Source: Thermomonas fusca DSM 15424 (lineage in GTDB: Bacteria > Pseudomonadota > Gammaproteobacteria > Xanthomonadales > Xanthomonadaceae). Taken from it: a DNA stretch of 64,000 nucleotides. This document shows positions 34,355 to 43,942 of the stretch, in pieces. The DNA lies in assembly GCF_000423885.1 (NCBI RefSeq), contig NZ_AUIV01000006.1:62001-126000 (forward strand), read 5' to 3'. Made by a program: the position numbers and the translations under genes. Below the pieces are notes generated by a model, which was given only the letters and a program-made list of their open reading frames with translations, did no database searches and had not been told where the DNA came from. Within the stretch, counting starts at the first letter, position 1, and each line of letters begins with the position of its first letter.

Positions 34355-35556
34355 GCGCAGCGCTTCCGCGCCGGCCGCTGTCGCTGCGGCAGCGCTTCAC
34401 CTTGCTGGCGACCCTGCTGGGGTTGCTGCTTGGCGCCCTGGCCGCGGTCACCCTGCTGGCGGTCGCCGAGCGCTACGAATACGTGGTGGCCAACGAAATC
34501 CTGCAGGGACAGGCGGAGGATTACGGCCTGCGCCTGGCCAACCATATGCCGGCGCAGCTGCCGCGCACCCAGCGCCTGCGCGGCTACCGCCTCGACGATC
34601 CCACTCTGCCGCGCAACTACGCCGGCTTTCCGCCCGGCGTGCGCGAAGACCCGGGCAGCGAGGCCGTCCACGTCGGCGTGTTCGATACCGCGGCGGGGCG
34701 GCTGGTGTTCGTCATCGACCTGGGCGACATCGAGGCGACGGAGCGCCTCCTGCACCTGCTGGTGGCGGCCATGCTGCTTTCCGCCACGATGCTGGCGGGC
34801 TGGTTGGGTTGGTGGTTGTCGGGAGTTGCACTCAAACCCGTGCGCGCGCTGGCAGAAGGGGTGGACGCACTGCCGGTGCAGCCGCAGCCCAGCCGGCTTG
34901 CCGACGCCGTCAGCGACGACGACCTGGGCCGGCTGGCGCGCGCCATCGACGGCTACCAGACGCGGCTGGTCGATGCCGACGCGCACGAGCAGGCGTTCCT
35001 GGCCGATGCCAGCCACGAACTGCGCACCCCGCTGGCGGTGATCCAGGGCGTGGCCGAGGTGCTGCTGGACGATGCCAGCGCAGCGCCCGCGCAGCGCGCC
35101 CGCTACGCGCGCCTGGCGCGCGGCGCCGGCGAGATGCAGCGCCTGCTGGAAGCCATGCTCGCCGCCGCGCGGCGGCGCCCGCTGCAGCTCGAAACCACCG
35201 CCGCGGCGCAGCTGCTGCGGGATGCCGCCGAGATTGCGCTGGCCGGCAAACCGGGAATCACCGCAAGCATCGATGCCGACGGCGAGCTGCACACCGCCCC
35301 GCGCGAAGCCGTGCTGCTGGTCGCCGGGCTGGCGCGAAAACTGGCGCAGCCGCGCACCGACGCGACCCTGCAGCTGGCGCTGGAACCGGGCCGAATCGTC
35401 CTGCGCATGACGCCGGAAGACCCCGATGCCGATGCCGCAACGCCGATGCGCGCGGACACCGGCACCGGCTCCGCCCTGCTCGACCGGCTGGCCCAGCGCC
35501 TGGGCTGGCAGGTGGCGTTCGACGGAAATGCGCAGGTGTCGATCCGCCTGCGTTGA
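34351..35556 (+). CDS. sensor histidine kinase with degenerate ATPase domain
   Basis: A 401-residue membrane kinase with TM helices near 17-38 and 134-157, a periplasmic sensor of about 95 residues between them, a HAMP-like segment and a DHp domain with H222 in FLADASHELRTPL. The C-terminal 120 residues should be the HATPase domain, but the N-box Asn is absent (the region reads EAVLLVAGLARKLAQ) and there is no DxGxG G1 box. Only a TGTGSALLDRLAQRLGW element resembles G2. It may act as phosphatase, use a partner kinase, or bind ATP atypically. Its stop is two bases from the 3' end of the convergent tRNA. Confidence 0.85.
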   Translation: MSAALPRRPLSLRQRFTLLATLLGLLLGALAAVTLLAVAERYEYVVANEILQGQAEDYGLRLANHMPAQLPRTQRLRGYRLDDPTLPRNYAGFPPGVREDPGSEAVHVGVFDTAAGRLVFVIDLGDIEATERLLHLLVAAMLLSATMLAGWLGWWLSGVALKPVRALAEGVDALPVQPQPSRLADAVSDDDLGRLARAIDGYQTRLVDADAHEQAFLADASHELRTPLAVIQGVAEVLLDDASAAPAQRARYARLARGAGEMQRLLEAMLAAARRRPLQLETTAAAQLLRDAAEIALAGKPGITASIDADGELHTAPREAVLLVAGLARKLAQPRTDATLQLALEPGRIVLRMTPEDPDADAATPMRADTGTGSALLDRLAQRLGWQVAFDGNAQVSIRLR

Positions 35557-35558
35557 TA

Positions 35559-35631
35559 TGGGCCCACCAGGACTCGAACCTGGAACCAAAGAATTATGAG
35601 TTCTCTGCTCTAACCATTGAGCTATAGGCCC
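35559..35631 (-). tRNA. tRNA with CAU anticodon, probably tRNA-Ile2
   Basis: A 73-base cloverleaf. The acceptor stem is GGGCCTA/TGGGCCC (one T-G wobble), the D arm contains GCTCAATGGTTAGAGC, the anticodon loop is CTCATAA (CAT), the variable loop is short and the T arm is CCAGG-TTCGAGT-CCTGG. The discriminator is A and the CCA end is not encoded. The TTAGAGCAG and ACTCATAAT layout resembles ileX-type tRNA-Ile2, whose C34 is modified to lysidine, but an elongator Met identity cannot be excluded by eye. Confidence 0.85.
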
Positions 35632-35660
35632 GCAATGGCGGAATTGTAGCCGCAGGCAAC

Positions 35661-35688
35661 AAAAAACCCGCCGGTGCGCGGCGGGTTT
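35661..35688 (-). terminator. Rho-independent terminator of rpoD
   Basis: A nine-base-pair stem (35664-35672 with 35680-35688) with a seven-base loop ends on the minus strand in TTTTTTG (complement of 35660-35666). It lies 21 bases past the rpoD stop and before the tRNA. Confidence 0.88.
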
Positions 35689-35709
35689 CCGTGCGGCGCG
35701 GTGCTGCAA

Positions 35710-37569
<1,860 letters not shown>

Positions 37570-37623
37570 TGGGGTGCTACCGTTTCGTGGGGATCTGCGG
37601 ACGACGCAGAAAGAGAACCAAGC

Positions 37624-37629
37624 ATTATA
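37624..37629 (-). promoter_or_regulatory. -10 element of a likely rpoD promoter
   Basis: On the minus strand a perfect TATAAT lies about 55 bases before the rpoD start, inside the dtd-rpoD gap. The expected -35 (near 37647-37652, GCGACC) is weak. Read by eye. Confidence 0.5.
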
Positions 37630-37667
37630 CCGTGCGCGGTGGCGCCGGTCGCCGGAGGGCCGCAGGT

Positions 37668-38108
37668 TCAGGGGCGAAGGAGGAAGGTGACTGGCCCGTC
37701 GTTGACCAGGCTGACCACCATATGGGCACCGAAACGCCCGGTTTCCACCCCCCGCGGGTGCAGTTCCCGGCAGATCGCCACCAGCCGGTCGAACCCGCGT
37801 TCAGCTTCCGCAGGCGGGGCCGCGGTGGTGAAGCTGGGACGCATGCCGCTGCGGGTATCCGCGGCCAGGGTGAACTGGCTGACCAGCAGCAATTCACCGC
37901 CGATATCCGCCAAAGATCTGTTCATCTTGCCGGCATCGTCGCTGAAAATTCGGTAGCCGAGCAGGCGCTGCGCGAGCCGCCGGAACTGCGCTTCGGTGTC
38001 GCCCGGTTCCACCGCCACCAATGCCAGCAGGCCCGCGCCGATCGCCCCGACCACGGCGTCGTCGACGGTCACCTTCGCTTCGGTCACGCGCTGGATCAGG
38101 GCAAGCAT
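37668..38108 (-). CDS. dtd: D-aminoacyl-tRNA deacylase Dtd
   Basis: Dtd hydrolyses D-aminoacyl-tRNAs (and Gly-tRNA-Ala), acting as a chiral proofreader. The 146-residue length is standard. Conserved parts are MLALIQRVTEAKV, YRIFSDDAGKMNRS, the SQFTLAAD motif, SGMRPSF and the cross-subunit NDGPVTFLL (Gly-Pro motif). The ATG at 38108 gives the normal N-terminus; the upstream extension is non-conserved. It precedes rpoD by 98 bases on the same strand and is divergent from the acyltransferase gene. Confidence 0.96.
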   Translation of the reverse strand: MLALIQRVTEAKVTVDDAVVGAIGAGLLALVAVEPGDTEAQFRRLAQRLLGYRIFSDDAGKMNRSLADIGGELLLVSQFTLAADTRSGMRPSFTTAAPPAEAERGFDRLVAICRELHPRGVETGRFGAHMVVSLVNDGPVTFLLRP

Positions 38109-38160
38109 GGGCGCATTGTAGGGTGGGCACCGCGGTTTCATGGACATCGCGCGCGGCTCC

Positions 38161-38166
38161 TACAAT
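38161..38166 (+). promoter_or_regulatory. -10 element placed for a leaderless start
   Basis: TACAAT ends seven bases before the ATG at 38173, so transcription would begin at or next to the start codon. A TGGACA at 38141-38146 is only 14 bases upstream, shorter than usual. No ribosome site precedes the ATG. Confidence 0.35.
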
Positions 38167-38172
38167 AGGCCG

Positions 38173-39093
38173 ATGACCGAGCTTGCCGCCGCCCTGCTGT
38201 ATGCCCTGGCCTGGGCCATCGCGCGCCTGCCGTGGTGGCTGCTGCGGATGCTGGCGGATGCCGTGGCGCGCCTGTGGCTCGCGCTGGATGCGCGTGAGGC
38301 GCGGGTCGCGCGGCGCAATCTGGAACTGATCCGCGCCGATCTTGACGCCAACGCGCGGGAAGCACTGCTGGGCGACATCCTCCGTACCACCGCCCGCCAG
38401 ACCTTCGAGACGCTGCGGCTGTGGACGCGGCCGGCCGCGCGCAATCTGGCCGACATCGCGGAAGTCCGCGGCGAGGCGCTGTTCGACGAAGCCGTACGCA
38501 GCGGCGTCGGGCTGATCGTGGCCGCCCCGCACATGGGCAACTGGGAGTTGCTGAACCAGTGGCTGGCCAGCAAGACGCCGCTGGCGATCCTGTACCGGCC
38601 GCCGGAATCGGCGGTGGGCGAGGCGTTCCTGCGTCGCGTCCGCGCCAATGCAGGCGGTGACGTGGAGCAAGTCCGCGCCGAGGCGGCCGGCGTGCGCACC
38701 CTGCTCAAGCGCCTGCAGAGGGGCGGGGTGGTCGGCATCCTGCCCGACCAGCAGCCCAAGGCCGGCGAAGGGGAATTCGCGCCGTTCTTCGGCAAGCAGG
38801 CGCTGACCATGACCCTGCTGGGGCGGCTGGCCAACCGCAGCGGCGCGCGGGTATTGCTGTGCTGGTGCCAGCGGCTGCCGGGCGCGGGCGCGCCGCGCTT
38901 CGCCCTGCACGTCGAGGCCGCGCCGGAGGCGATTGGCGATGCCGACCCACAGCGCGCGGTTGCCGCGCTCAATGCCAGCGTGGAAGGCGTGGTTCGCCGC
39001 GATTTCGCCCAGTACCAGTGGACCTACAAGCGCTACACGCTGCGCCCGCCCGGCAGTGGCGAGGAAAACCCGTACTGGGATCTGTACCGCTGA
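38173..39093 (+). CDS. lysophospholipid/lipid A acyltransferase (LpxL/HtrB family)
   Basis: A 306-residue inner-membrane-associated acyltransferase. It has an N-terminal hydrophobic anchor (residues 4-25), the catalytic H-x4-E motif as HMGNWE near residue 122, ILYRPPES, and GILPDQQPKAGEGEFAPFFGK. The C-terminus reads YQWTYKRYTLRPPG. The LpxL family adds secondary acyl chains to Kdo2-lipid IVA; here the exact acyl position and donor are unknown. The ATG at 38173 lacks a ribosome site but follows a -10-like TACAAT. galE follows after 51 bases. Confidence 0.9.
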   Translation: MTELAAALLYALAWAIARLPWWLLRMLADAVARLWLALDAREARVARRNLELIRADLDANAREALLGDILRTTARQTFETLRLWTRPAARNLADIAEVRGEALFDEAVRSGVGLIVAAPHMGNWELLNQWLASKTPLAILYRPPESAVGEAFLRRVRANAGGDVEQVRAEAAGVRTLLKRLQRGGVVGILPDQQPKAGEGEFAPFFGKQALTMTLLGRLANRSGARVLLCWCQRLPGAGAPRFALHVEAAPEAIGDADPQRAVAALNASVEGVVRRDFAQYQWTYKRYTLRPPGSGEENPYWDLYR

Positions 39094-39144
39094 CCCGGGC
39101 CTCGCCGGCGACAATCCGCACCTCGCAAAGGAACCCGCATCGAC

Positions 39145-40131
39145 ATGCCCGACACCATCCTCGTCGTCGGCGGCGCCGGTTACATCGGTTCGCACATGGT
39201 CAAGCGGCTGCGCCGCGCCGGCTTCCACGCGGTGGTCGCCGACGATCTGTCCTCCGGCCATCGCGAGGCATTGCTGGGCGCGCGGCTGCACGTCGGCGAC
39301 ATTGGCGATGGCGGCTTCGTCGATGCGGTGCTGGGCGAGGTCCGGCCGGCGGCGGTGATGCACTTCGCCAGCTTCATCCAGGTCGGCGAGTCGGTCGCCG
39401 ATCCGGCCAGGTACTACCGCAACAACGTGACCGCCACCCAGGCCCTGCTGGACGGCATGCGCGCGCACGGCATCGAAAAGTTCATCTTCTCATCCACCGC
39501 CGCGATCTTCGGCGACCCGCAGTACGTGCCGATCGACGAGGCGCACCCGAAGGCGCCGATCAATCCCTACGGCCGCAGCAAGTGGTTCGTGGAGCAGATG
39601 CTGGAGGACTTTGATCGCGCCTACGGGCTGAAGTCGGTCTGCCTGCGCTACTTCAACGCCGCCGGGGCCGATGCCGAAGGCGAGCTGGGCGAATGCCACG
39701 AGCCTGAGACGCACCTGATTCCGCTGATCCTGCAGGTCGCGTCCGGGCGCCGCCCGCACATCACCGTCCATGGCGAGGACTACGCCACCGCCGATGGCAC
39801 CTGCATCCGCGATTACATCCACGTCGAAGATCTGGCCGACGCCCATCTGCTGGCGCTGCGGCAGCTGCTCGCCGGCGGCGACAGCGCGCGCTACAACCTC
39901 GGCAACGGCAATGGTTATTCGGTGCGCGAGGTGATCGAAGCGGTGCGCCGCGTCACCGGCCATCCGATCCCGGTGGTGACGGGCGCGCGCCGCGACGGCG
40001 ACCCGCCGTCGCTGGTGGCGAACGCCCGCGCCGCGCGCGCAGCGCTGGGTTGGCAGCCGCGCTACCCGGCGCTGGATGCGATCGTGGAGCATGCCTGGGC
40101 GTGGGAGCAGCGGCGCGCGCGGGGCCTGTAG
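39145..40131 (+). CDS. galE: UDP-glucose 4-epimerase GalE
   Basis: GalE interconverts UDP-glucose and UDP-galactose using bound NAD. The 328-residue short-chain dehydrogenase fold has the glycine motif GGAGYIGSH at residues 9-17, catalytic Ser in FSSTAAIFG, YxxxK as NPYGRSK, and family segments RYFNAAGAD, GTCIRDYIHVEDLADAH and NLGNGNGYSVREV. It supplies UDP-galactose for glycans and fits with the glycosyltransferases that converge on it. The start has GGAAC before ATG. Confidence 0.95.
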   Translation: MPDTILVVGGAGYIGSHMVKRLRRAGFHAVVADDLSSGHREALLGARLHVGDIGDGGFVDAVLGEVRPAAVMHFASFIQVGESVADPARYYRNNVTATQALLDGMRAHGIEKFIFSSTAAIFGDPQYVPIDEAHPKAPINPYGRSKWFVEQMLEDFDRAYGLKSVCLRYFNAAGADAEGELGECHEPETHLIPLILQVASGRRPHITVHGEDYATADGTCIRDYIHVEDLADAHLLALRQLLAGGDSARYNLGNGNGYSVREVIEAVRRVTGHPIPVVTGARRDGDPPSLVANARAARAALGWQPRYPALDAIVEHAWAWEQRRARGL

Positions 40132-40153
40132 GAAAGCCTTCCGCCGCCACGGC

Positions 40154-41272
40154 TCAGGCGGTGCGATTCGCTGCAGCCGCCAGTGCCAGGAACAGATCCT
40201 CGTAGCGCCGGTTCATCAGTTCGCGGTCGTGCCGTTCCAGCGCCGCGCGCCGCGCCCTCGCCGCCATCCGCGCGGCATCGTCCGGATGCCGCAGCAGCCG
40301 TTCCAGCGCGTCCGCCAGCGCCTGCGGGTCGCCTTCCGCCACCAGCAGGCCATCTTCGCCGTCAGTCAGGACCTCGCGCACGCCGGGCACCGCGCTGCCC
40401 ACCACCGCGCAGCCTGCAGCCATGCCTTCCAGCAGCGCCAAGGGCATGCCTTCGTAATGGGTGCTGAGCACGCAGACCTGGTGCGTCATCAGCCGCTGCG
40501 GCACGTCGCGCACCACGCCCGGGAACTGCACCCGGTCGGCGATGCCCAGCTGCGCGGCCAGCGCCTCCAGCGGTTTGCGATGCAGCGCCTTGCCGCCGCC
40601 GGGCAGCTGCAGCGGCACGTGCAGGCCGCGTTGGCCCAGCAGCGCCACTGCCCGCAGCAGGGTCGCGTGGTCCTTCTGCTTGGAGAACCGCGCCACCATC
40701 ACGATGCCGGGCGTGCGTTCCGCGAAGGGCTGCGCGTCGGCTTCAGCGAACGGATCCAGCCGGATGCCGTTGGGAATGGCGATGGTGCGCTCGGGCGGCA
40801 TGCCCAGCGCCAGCAGCGCCGCGCGCACGCCTTCGGAGCAGCCGACGATGCGGTCGGTGCGCCGCGCCAGCCAGCGCGTCTGCGCCAGCCGCCAGCGGGT
40901 GTAGCGTTCGCGGGTGTTGTGCTCGACGTGGACAAGGTGCGGCACCTTCGCCAGCAGCCCGGCATAGCGGCCCCAGAGGTGTTCGGAGAAGCCGTGCGCC
41001 ACCAGCACGTCCGGGCGGAATTCGCGGCACAGCTTAACCAGCGCGATGATCGTCGCCAGGTGTGACCAGCCCGGCACCAGCCGCAGCGGCACGCCCTGTT
41101 CGCGCAGCTCGGCGATACGCGCCGGCGGCGTGCGCCGCTTGCGCCGCAGCACCAGCAGCGGCTCGATGCGCGCGCTGTCGCGGGCGGCATTGACCAGCTG
41201 CAGCGCGACCTGCGTCGCCCCGCCGGAGAACCCGCCGGTGACGAAATGGAGGACGCGAACGGGCTTCGACAT
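40154..41272 (-). CDS. GT4-like glycosyltransferase
   Basis: A 372-residue GT-B fold transferase. The N-terminal domain begins VLHFVTGGFSGGATQVALQL. The C-terminal nucleotide-binding domain has IVMVARFSKQKDHATLL, the KPLEALAAQLG region and STHYEGMPLALLEGMAAGCAVVGS, where the E-x7-E motif of GT4 enzymes is visible as EGMPLALLE. It probably transfers a sugar to a cell-surface glycan; donor and acceptor are unknown. It is the last gene of a minus-strand run and starts three bases after the GT2 gene. Confidence 0.9.
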   Translation of the reverse strand: MSKPVRVLHFVTGGFSGGATQVALQLVNAARDSARIEPLLVLRRKRRTPPARIAELREQGVPLRLVPGWSHLATIIALVKLCREFRPDVLVAHGFSEHLWGRYAGLLAKVPHLVHVEHNTRERYTRWRLAQTRWLARRTDRIVGCSEGVRAALLALGMPPERTIAIPNGIRLDPFAEADAQPFAERTPGIVMVARFSKQKDHATLLRAVALLGQRGLHVPLQLPGGGKALHRKPLEALAAQLGIADRVQFPGVVRDVPQRLMTHQVCVLSTHYEGMPLALLEGMAAGCAVVGSAVPGVREVLTDGEDGLLVAEGDPQALADALERLLRHPDDAARMAARARRAALERHDRELMNRRYEDLFLALAAAANRTA

Positions 41273-41275
41273 CGG

Positions 41276-42295
41276 CTAGCGTCCGAACGCGGCGCGCAGC
41301 GCGCGGTGGGTGCGCAGCGCGCGCAGCCACCAGCCGCGACGCAGCCATGCGCGCAGCACTGGTTCGGTGCCGTGCGGGAACAGTCGCGTCCGCGCCTTCG
41401 CCAGCGTGGTCTGTGCGGTTGCGCGATCTGCAGCCGGCAGGCGCGCAGTACGCCGCAGCGCCGAGGCCAGATTGCGCAGACGGAAGTCCGCCAGTGCCTG
41501 TACCGCAGCAGGATCGCGCGCGACTTCGGCATCCGCCAGCAGCGGCTGCATGCCTTCCAGTGCCATCATCCATTCGTCCAGCCGCGCGTGCGTCAGCGTC
41601 GCCATGATGCTGTGAGGATGCTGCCGGTAGCCAAGCCACGGACGGTGCACGTGGACCCAGCGGCGCACCTGTGCCAGCAGCTGGCAGGTACCGGCGATGT
41701 CCTCGAAGTGGCGGTCGACCGGGAATGCCACCTGCTGCCAGAGCTCGCGCCGCGCGACCTTCGACCATACGTGCAGTTCCCCGGCCGCAAGCGTGGCCGC
41801 CACCAGCCGCGCGCGGCTGTCCGAAGGCGTGTTCGCTGGCGCGTGGCAGGTGCAGCGGGTGCGCGACAGGCCGCGCTCGCGCAGGTACCGGAAATCGCAC
41901 AGCACCAGGTCCGGGTCGTGCCGATCAAGCACGTCGCGCAGGCCGGCGATCGCGCCGGGCAGCAGCACGTCGTCGGCGTCGACGAACCACAGGTAGCGCG
42001 CCGTCGCTTCGGCCAGCAGCCTGTTGCGTGCCGCGGAAATGCCGCCGTTGCGCGGCGCCCGCAGCACCCGCAGCTGGCCGGGATGCACCGCCGCCAGCCG
42101 CGCGAGGATGGTGCCGGTGTCGTCGCTGGACGCATCGTCCAGCACCAGCACTTCGATGCCGGGATCGCCCGCCGCCTGCTCCAGCAGCGAGTGCAGGCAG
42201 GTTTCGATGTAACGCGTGGCGTTGTGCGCCGGCACCAGCAGGCCCAGCCAGGGCGCTGCAGCTGATTCAGCGGCAGCCACGGGTGGCCTCTGCAT
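41276..42295 (-). CDS. GT2-like glycosyltransferase
   Basis: A 339-residue GT-A fold enzyme. The N-terminal catalytic domain has LLVPAHNATRYIETCL, VLVLDDASSDDT, RNGGISAARNRLL and the metal-binding DxD as WFVDADDVLL. An HFEDIAGTC element provides the downstream acidic residues. The C-terminal 120 residues are Arg-rich and helical. The preferred ATG at 42295 overlaps the end of the GT39-like gene by 29 bases. Translationally linked to both neighbours. Confidence 0.88.
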   Translation of the reverse strand: MQRPPVAAAESAAAPWLGLLVPAHNATRYIETCLHSLLEQAAGDPGIEVLVLDDASSDDTGTILARLAAVHPGQLRVLRAPRNGGISAARNRLLAEATARYLWFVDADDVLLPGAIAGLRDVLDRHDPDLVLCDFRYLRERGLSRTRCTCHAPANTPSDSRARLVAATLAAGELHVWSKVARRELWQQVAFPVDRHFEDIAGTCQLLAQVRRWVHVHRPWLGYRQHPHSIMATLTHARLDEWMMALEGMQPLLADAEVARDPAAVQALADFRLRNLASALRRTARLPAADRATAQTTLAKARTRLFPHGTEPVLRAWLRRGWWLRALRTHRALRAAFGR

Positions 42296-43919
42296 CCAGC
42301 AACCACCAGCGGCGCCCGTTGGCCACACCCATGTCGCGCGCGCGCGCTCGGTCGATGCAGGCGGGCAGGCCCTGGCTTTCCTCCACCAGCACCCAGCGTG
42401 CTTCGGGATGGCCCTGCTGCCAGCGCACGCCGTCGGCGAACTGCAGGGCGACATCGCGCTTGAAACCGAAGTCCGCGGCCGGGCGGTCGGCCATCAACAG
42501 CTGCTGTTCGCGCCAGCCCACCAGCCCCAGTTCGGCGTCAGGCCCGATCGCCGCGCCGACCTCGCGCATCAGCCCGCGCGAGGAGCTGCCGTCGTTCAGC
42601 AGCGGCGCGCCGACCAGCGAGTACAGCAGCCACAACGTGGTCAGCATCGCCACCAGCGCGGCGTGCGCACGGCGCCGCCCGAACCACAGCGCGCTGCCCA
42701 GGCCGAAGCCGCCGATGGCCGCGAACATCCACGCCAGTCCGCTGGCAACGTGCGCATCGCGGCCTTCCATGAAACCGCGCTCGAACCCCGGCTCGCCCAG
42801 CAGCATTGCAAGGCCCGCGCCCAGCGCGGCCAGCGAGAACGCCAGCACGAAGCCCAGCAGCAGGCGCTGTGCATTCGGGCGTCGCAGGATGCCAGGCAGC
42901 AGCGGCGCCAGCGCCAGCGCCAGCATCGGCAGCGCCGGCAGGATGTACATGTCGCGCTTGCCGGACGGGATGCTGAAGAACACGAACACCAGCAGCACCC
43001 AGCCCAGCGGGACCAGGAAGCGCGCATCGCGCCGGCGCAGCCGTCGCCGCCACGCCGGGATCGCCCACGGCAGCGCCAGTGCGGTGGGCAGCCAGGCGGT
43101 CAGCAACACTTCGATGAAGTACCACCACGGCTGGCCGTGGTGCCAGGAGTTGGCGTAGCGGGTGACGGTCTGGCGCAGCAGGATGTCGTCGACGTAGGCG
43201 CGATAGTCGCCACCGCCATGGCCCAGCGCGGCGATCAGCATCGGCACCAGCCACACCCCGCAGGCGCCGATGAAGGCCAGCGGGCCGAGCCAGAAGCGCG
43301 CATCGCGCGCATGGATGCGCACCCCGGCCCAGCCGCGCAGCGAGGCGACGGCAGCGGGAATCAGGAGCAGCAGGGCGATGACGCCGACGCCCTTGGTGAT
43401 CGTACCCAGCCCAGCCGCTGCCCAACCCAGCGCCCACAGCCGCCAGTTCGGACCGTGCAGCACGTGCCGCAGCAGCGCGTAGCAGGACAACGTGATCCAG
43501 AACACCACCATTGGGTCGATCTGCGCCTTCTTGGCCTGCCAGGTGAACTGGATGGTCAGCAGCGTGGCCCAGCCCGCGTACAGGCCGACGCGCCGCGTCC
43601 ACAGGCGCGCCCCCAGGTCGGTCACGCACCACAGCGTGCCCAGTGCGGCCAGCAGCGACGGCAGCAGGAAGGCGATGCGCAGGTTGCCGGTCAGCCACAG
43701 CACGCTGGCCTGCATCCACATGAACAGCGGCGGCTTGTCCGAATACAGTTCGCTGCCGCGCATCGGGAACAGCCAGTTACCGCTTTCCACCATCTGCTTC
43801 GCCACCAGCGCGAAGCGCGGCTCGTCGGCGGGCCACGGATCGCGCAGGCCCAGCCCGGTGGCCAGGATCAGCAGCGCGAACAGCCAGAACAGCCAGGTTT
43901 CTCGGCGGGTTTGGGTCAT
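42267..43919 (-). CDS. ArnT/PMT-like (GT39/GT83) membrane glycosyltransferase
   Basis: A 550-residue integral membrane protein with about twelve hydrophobic segments. The first periplasmic loop carries the catalytic acidic pair as DPWPADEPRFALVAKQM, followed by SDKPPLFMWMQA, both typical of the PMT/ArnT superfamily. These enzymes use polyprenyl-phosphate sugars to modify lipid A or proteins; the substrate here is unknown. The start ATG is 23 bases after rsmB, so this glycan gene continues the translation-gene operon. Confidence 0.9.
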   Translation of the reverse strand: MTQTRRETWLFWLFALLILATGLGLRDPWPADEPRFALVAKQMVESGNWLFPMRGSELYSDKPPLFMWMQASVLWLTGNLRIAFLLPSLLAALGTLWCVTDLGARLWTRRVGLYAGWATLLTIQFTWQAKKAQIDPMVVFWITLSCYALLRHVLHGPNWRLWALGWAAAGLGTITKGVGVIALLLLIPAAVASLRGWAGVRIHARDARFWLGPLAFIGACGVWLVPMLIAALGHGGGDYRAYVDDILLRQTVTRYANSWHHGQPWWYFIEVLLTAWLPTALALPWAIPAWRRRLRRRDARFLVPLGWVLLVFVFFSIPSGKRDMYILPALPMLALALAPLLPGILRRPNAQRLLLGFVLAFSLAALGAGLAMLLGEPGFERGFMEGRDAHVASGLAWMFAAIGGFGLGSALWFGRRRAHAALVAMLTTLWLLYSLVGAPLLNDGSSSRGLMREVGAAIGPDAELGLVGWREQQLLMADRPAADFGFKRDVALQFADGVRWQQGHPEARWVLVEESQGLPACIDRARARDMGVANGRRWWLLDAEATRGCR

Positions 43920-43942
43920 CGCCGAATGATAGTGGCGAAGGC

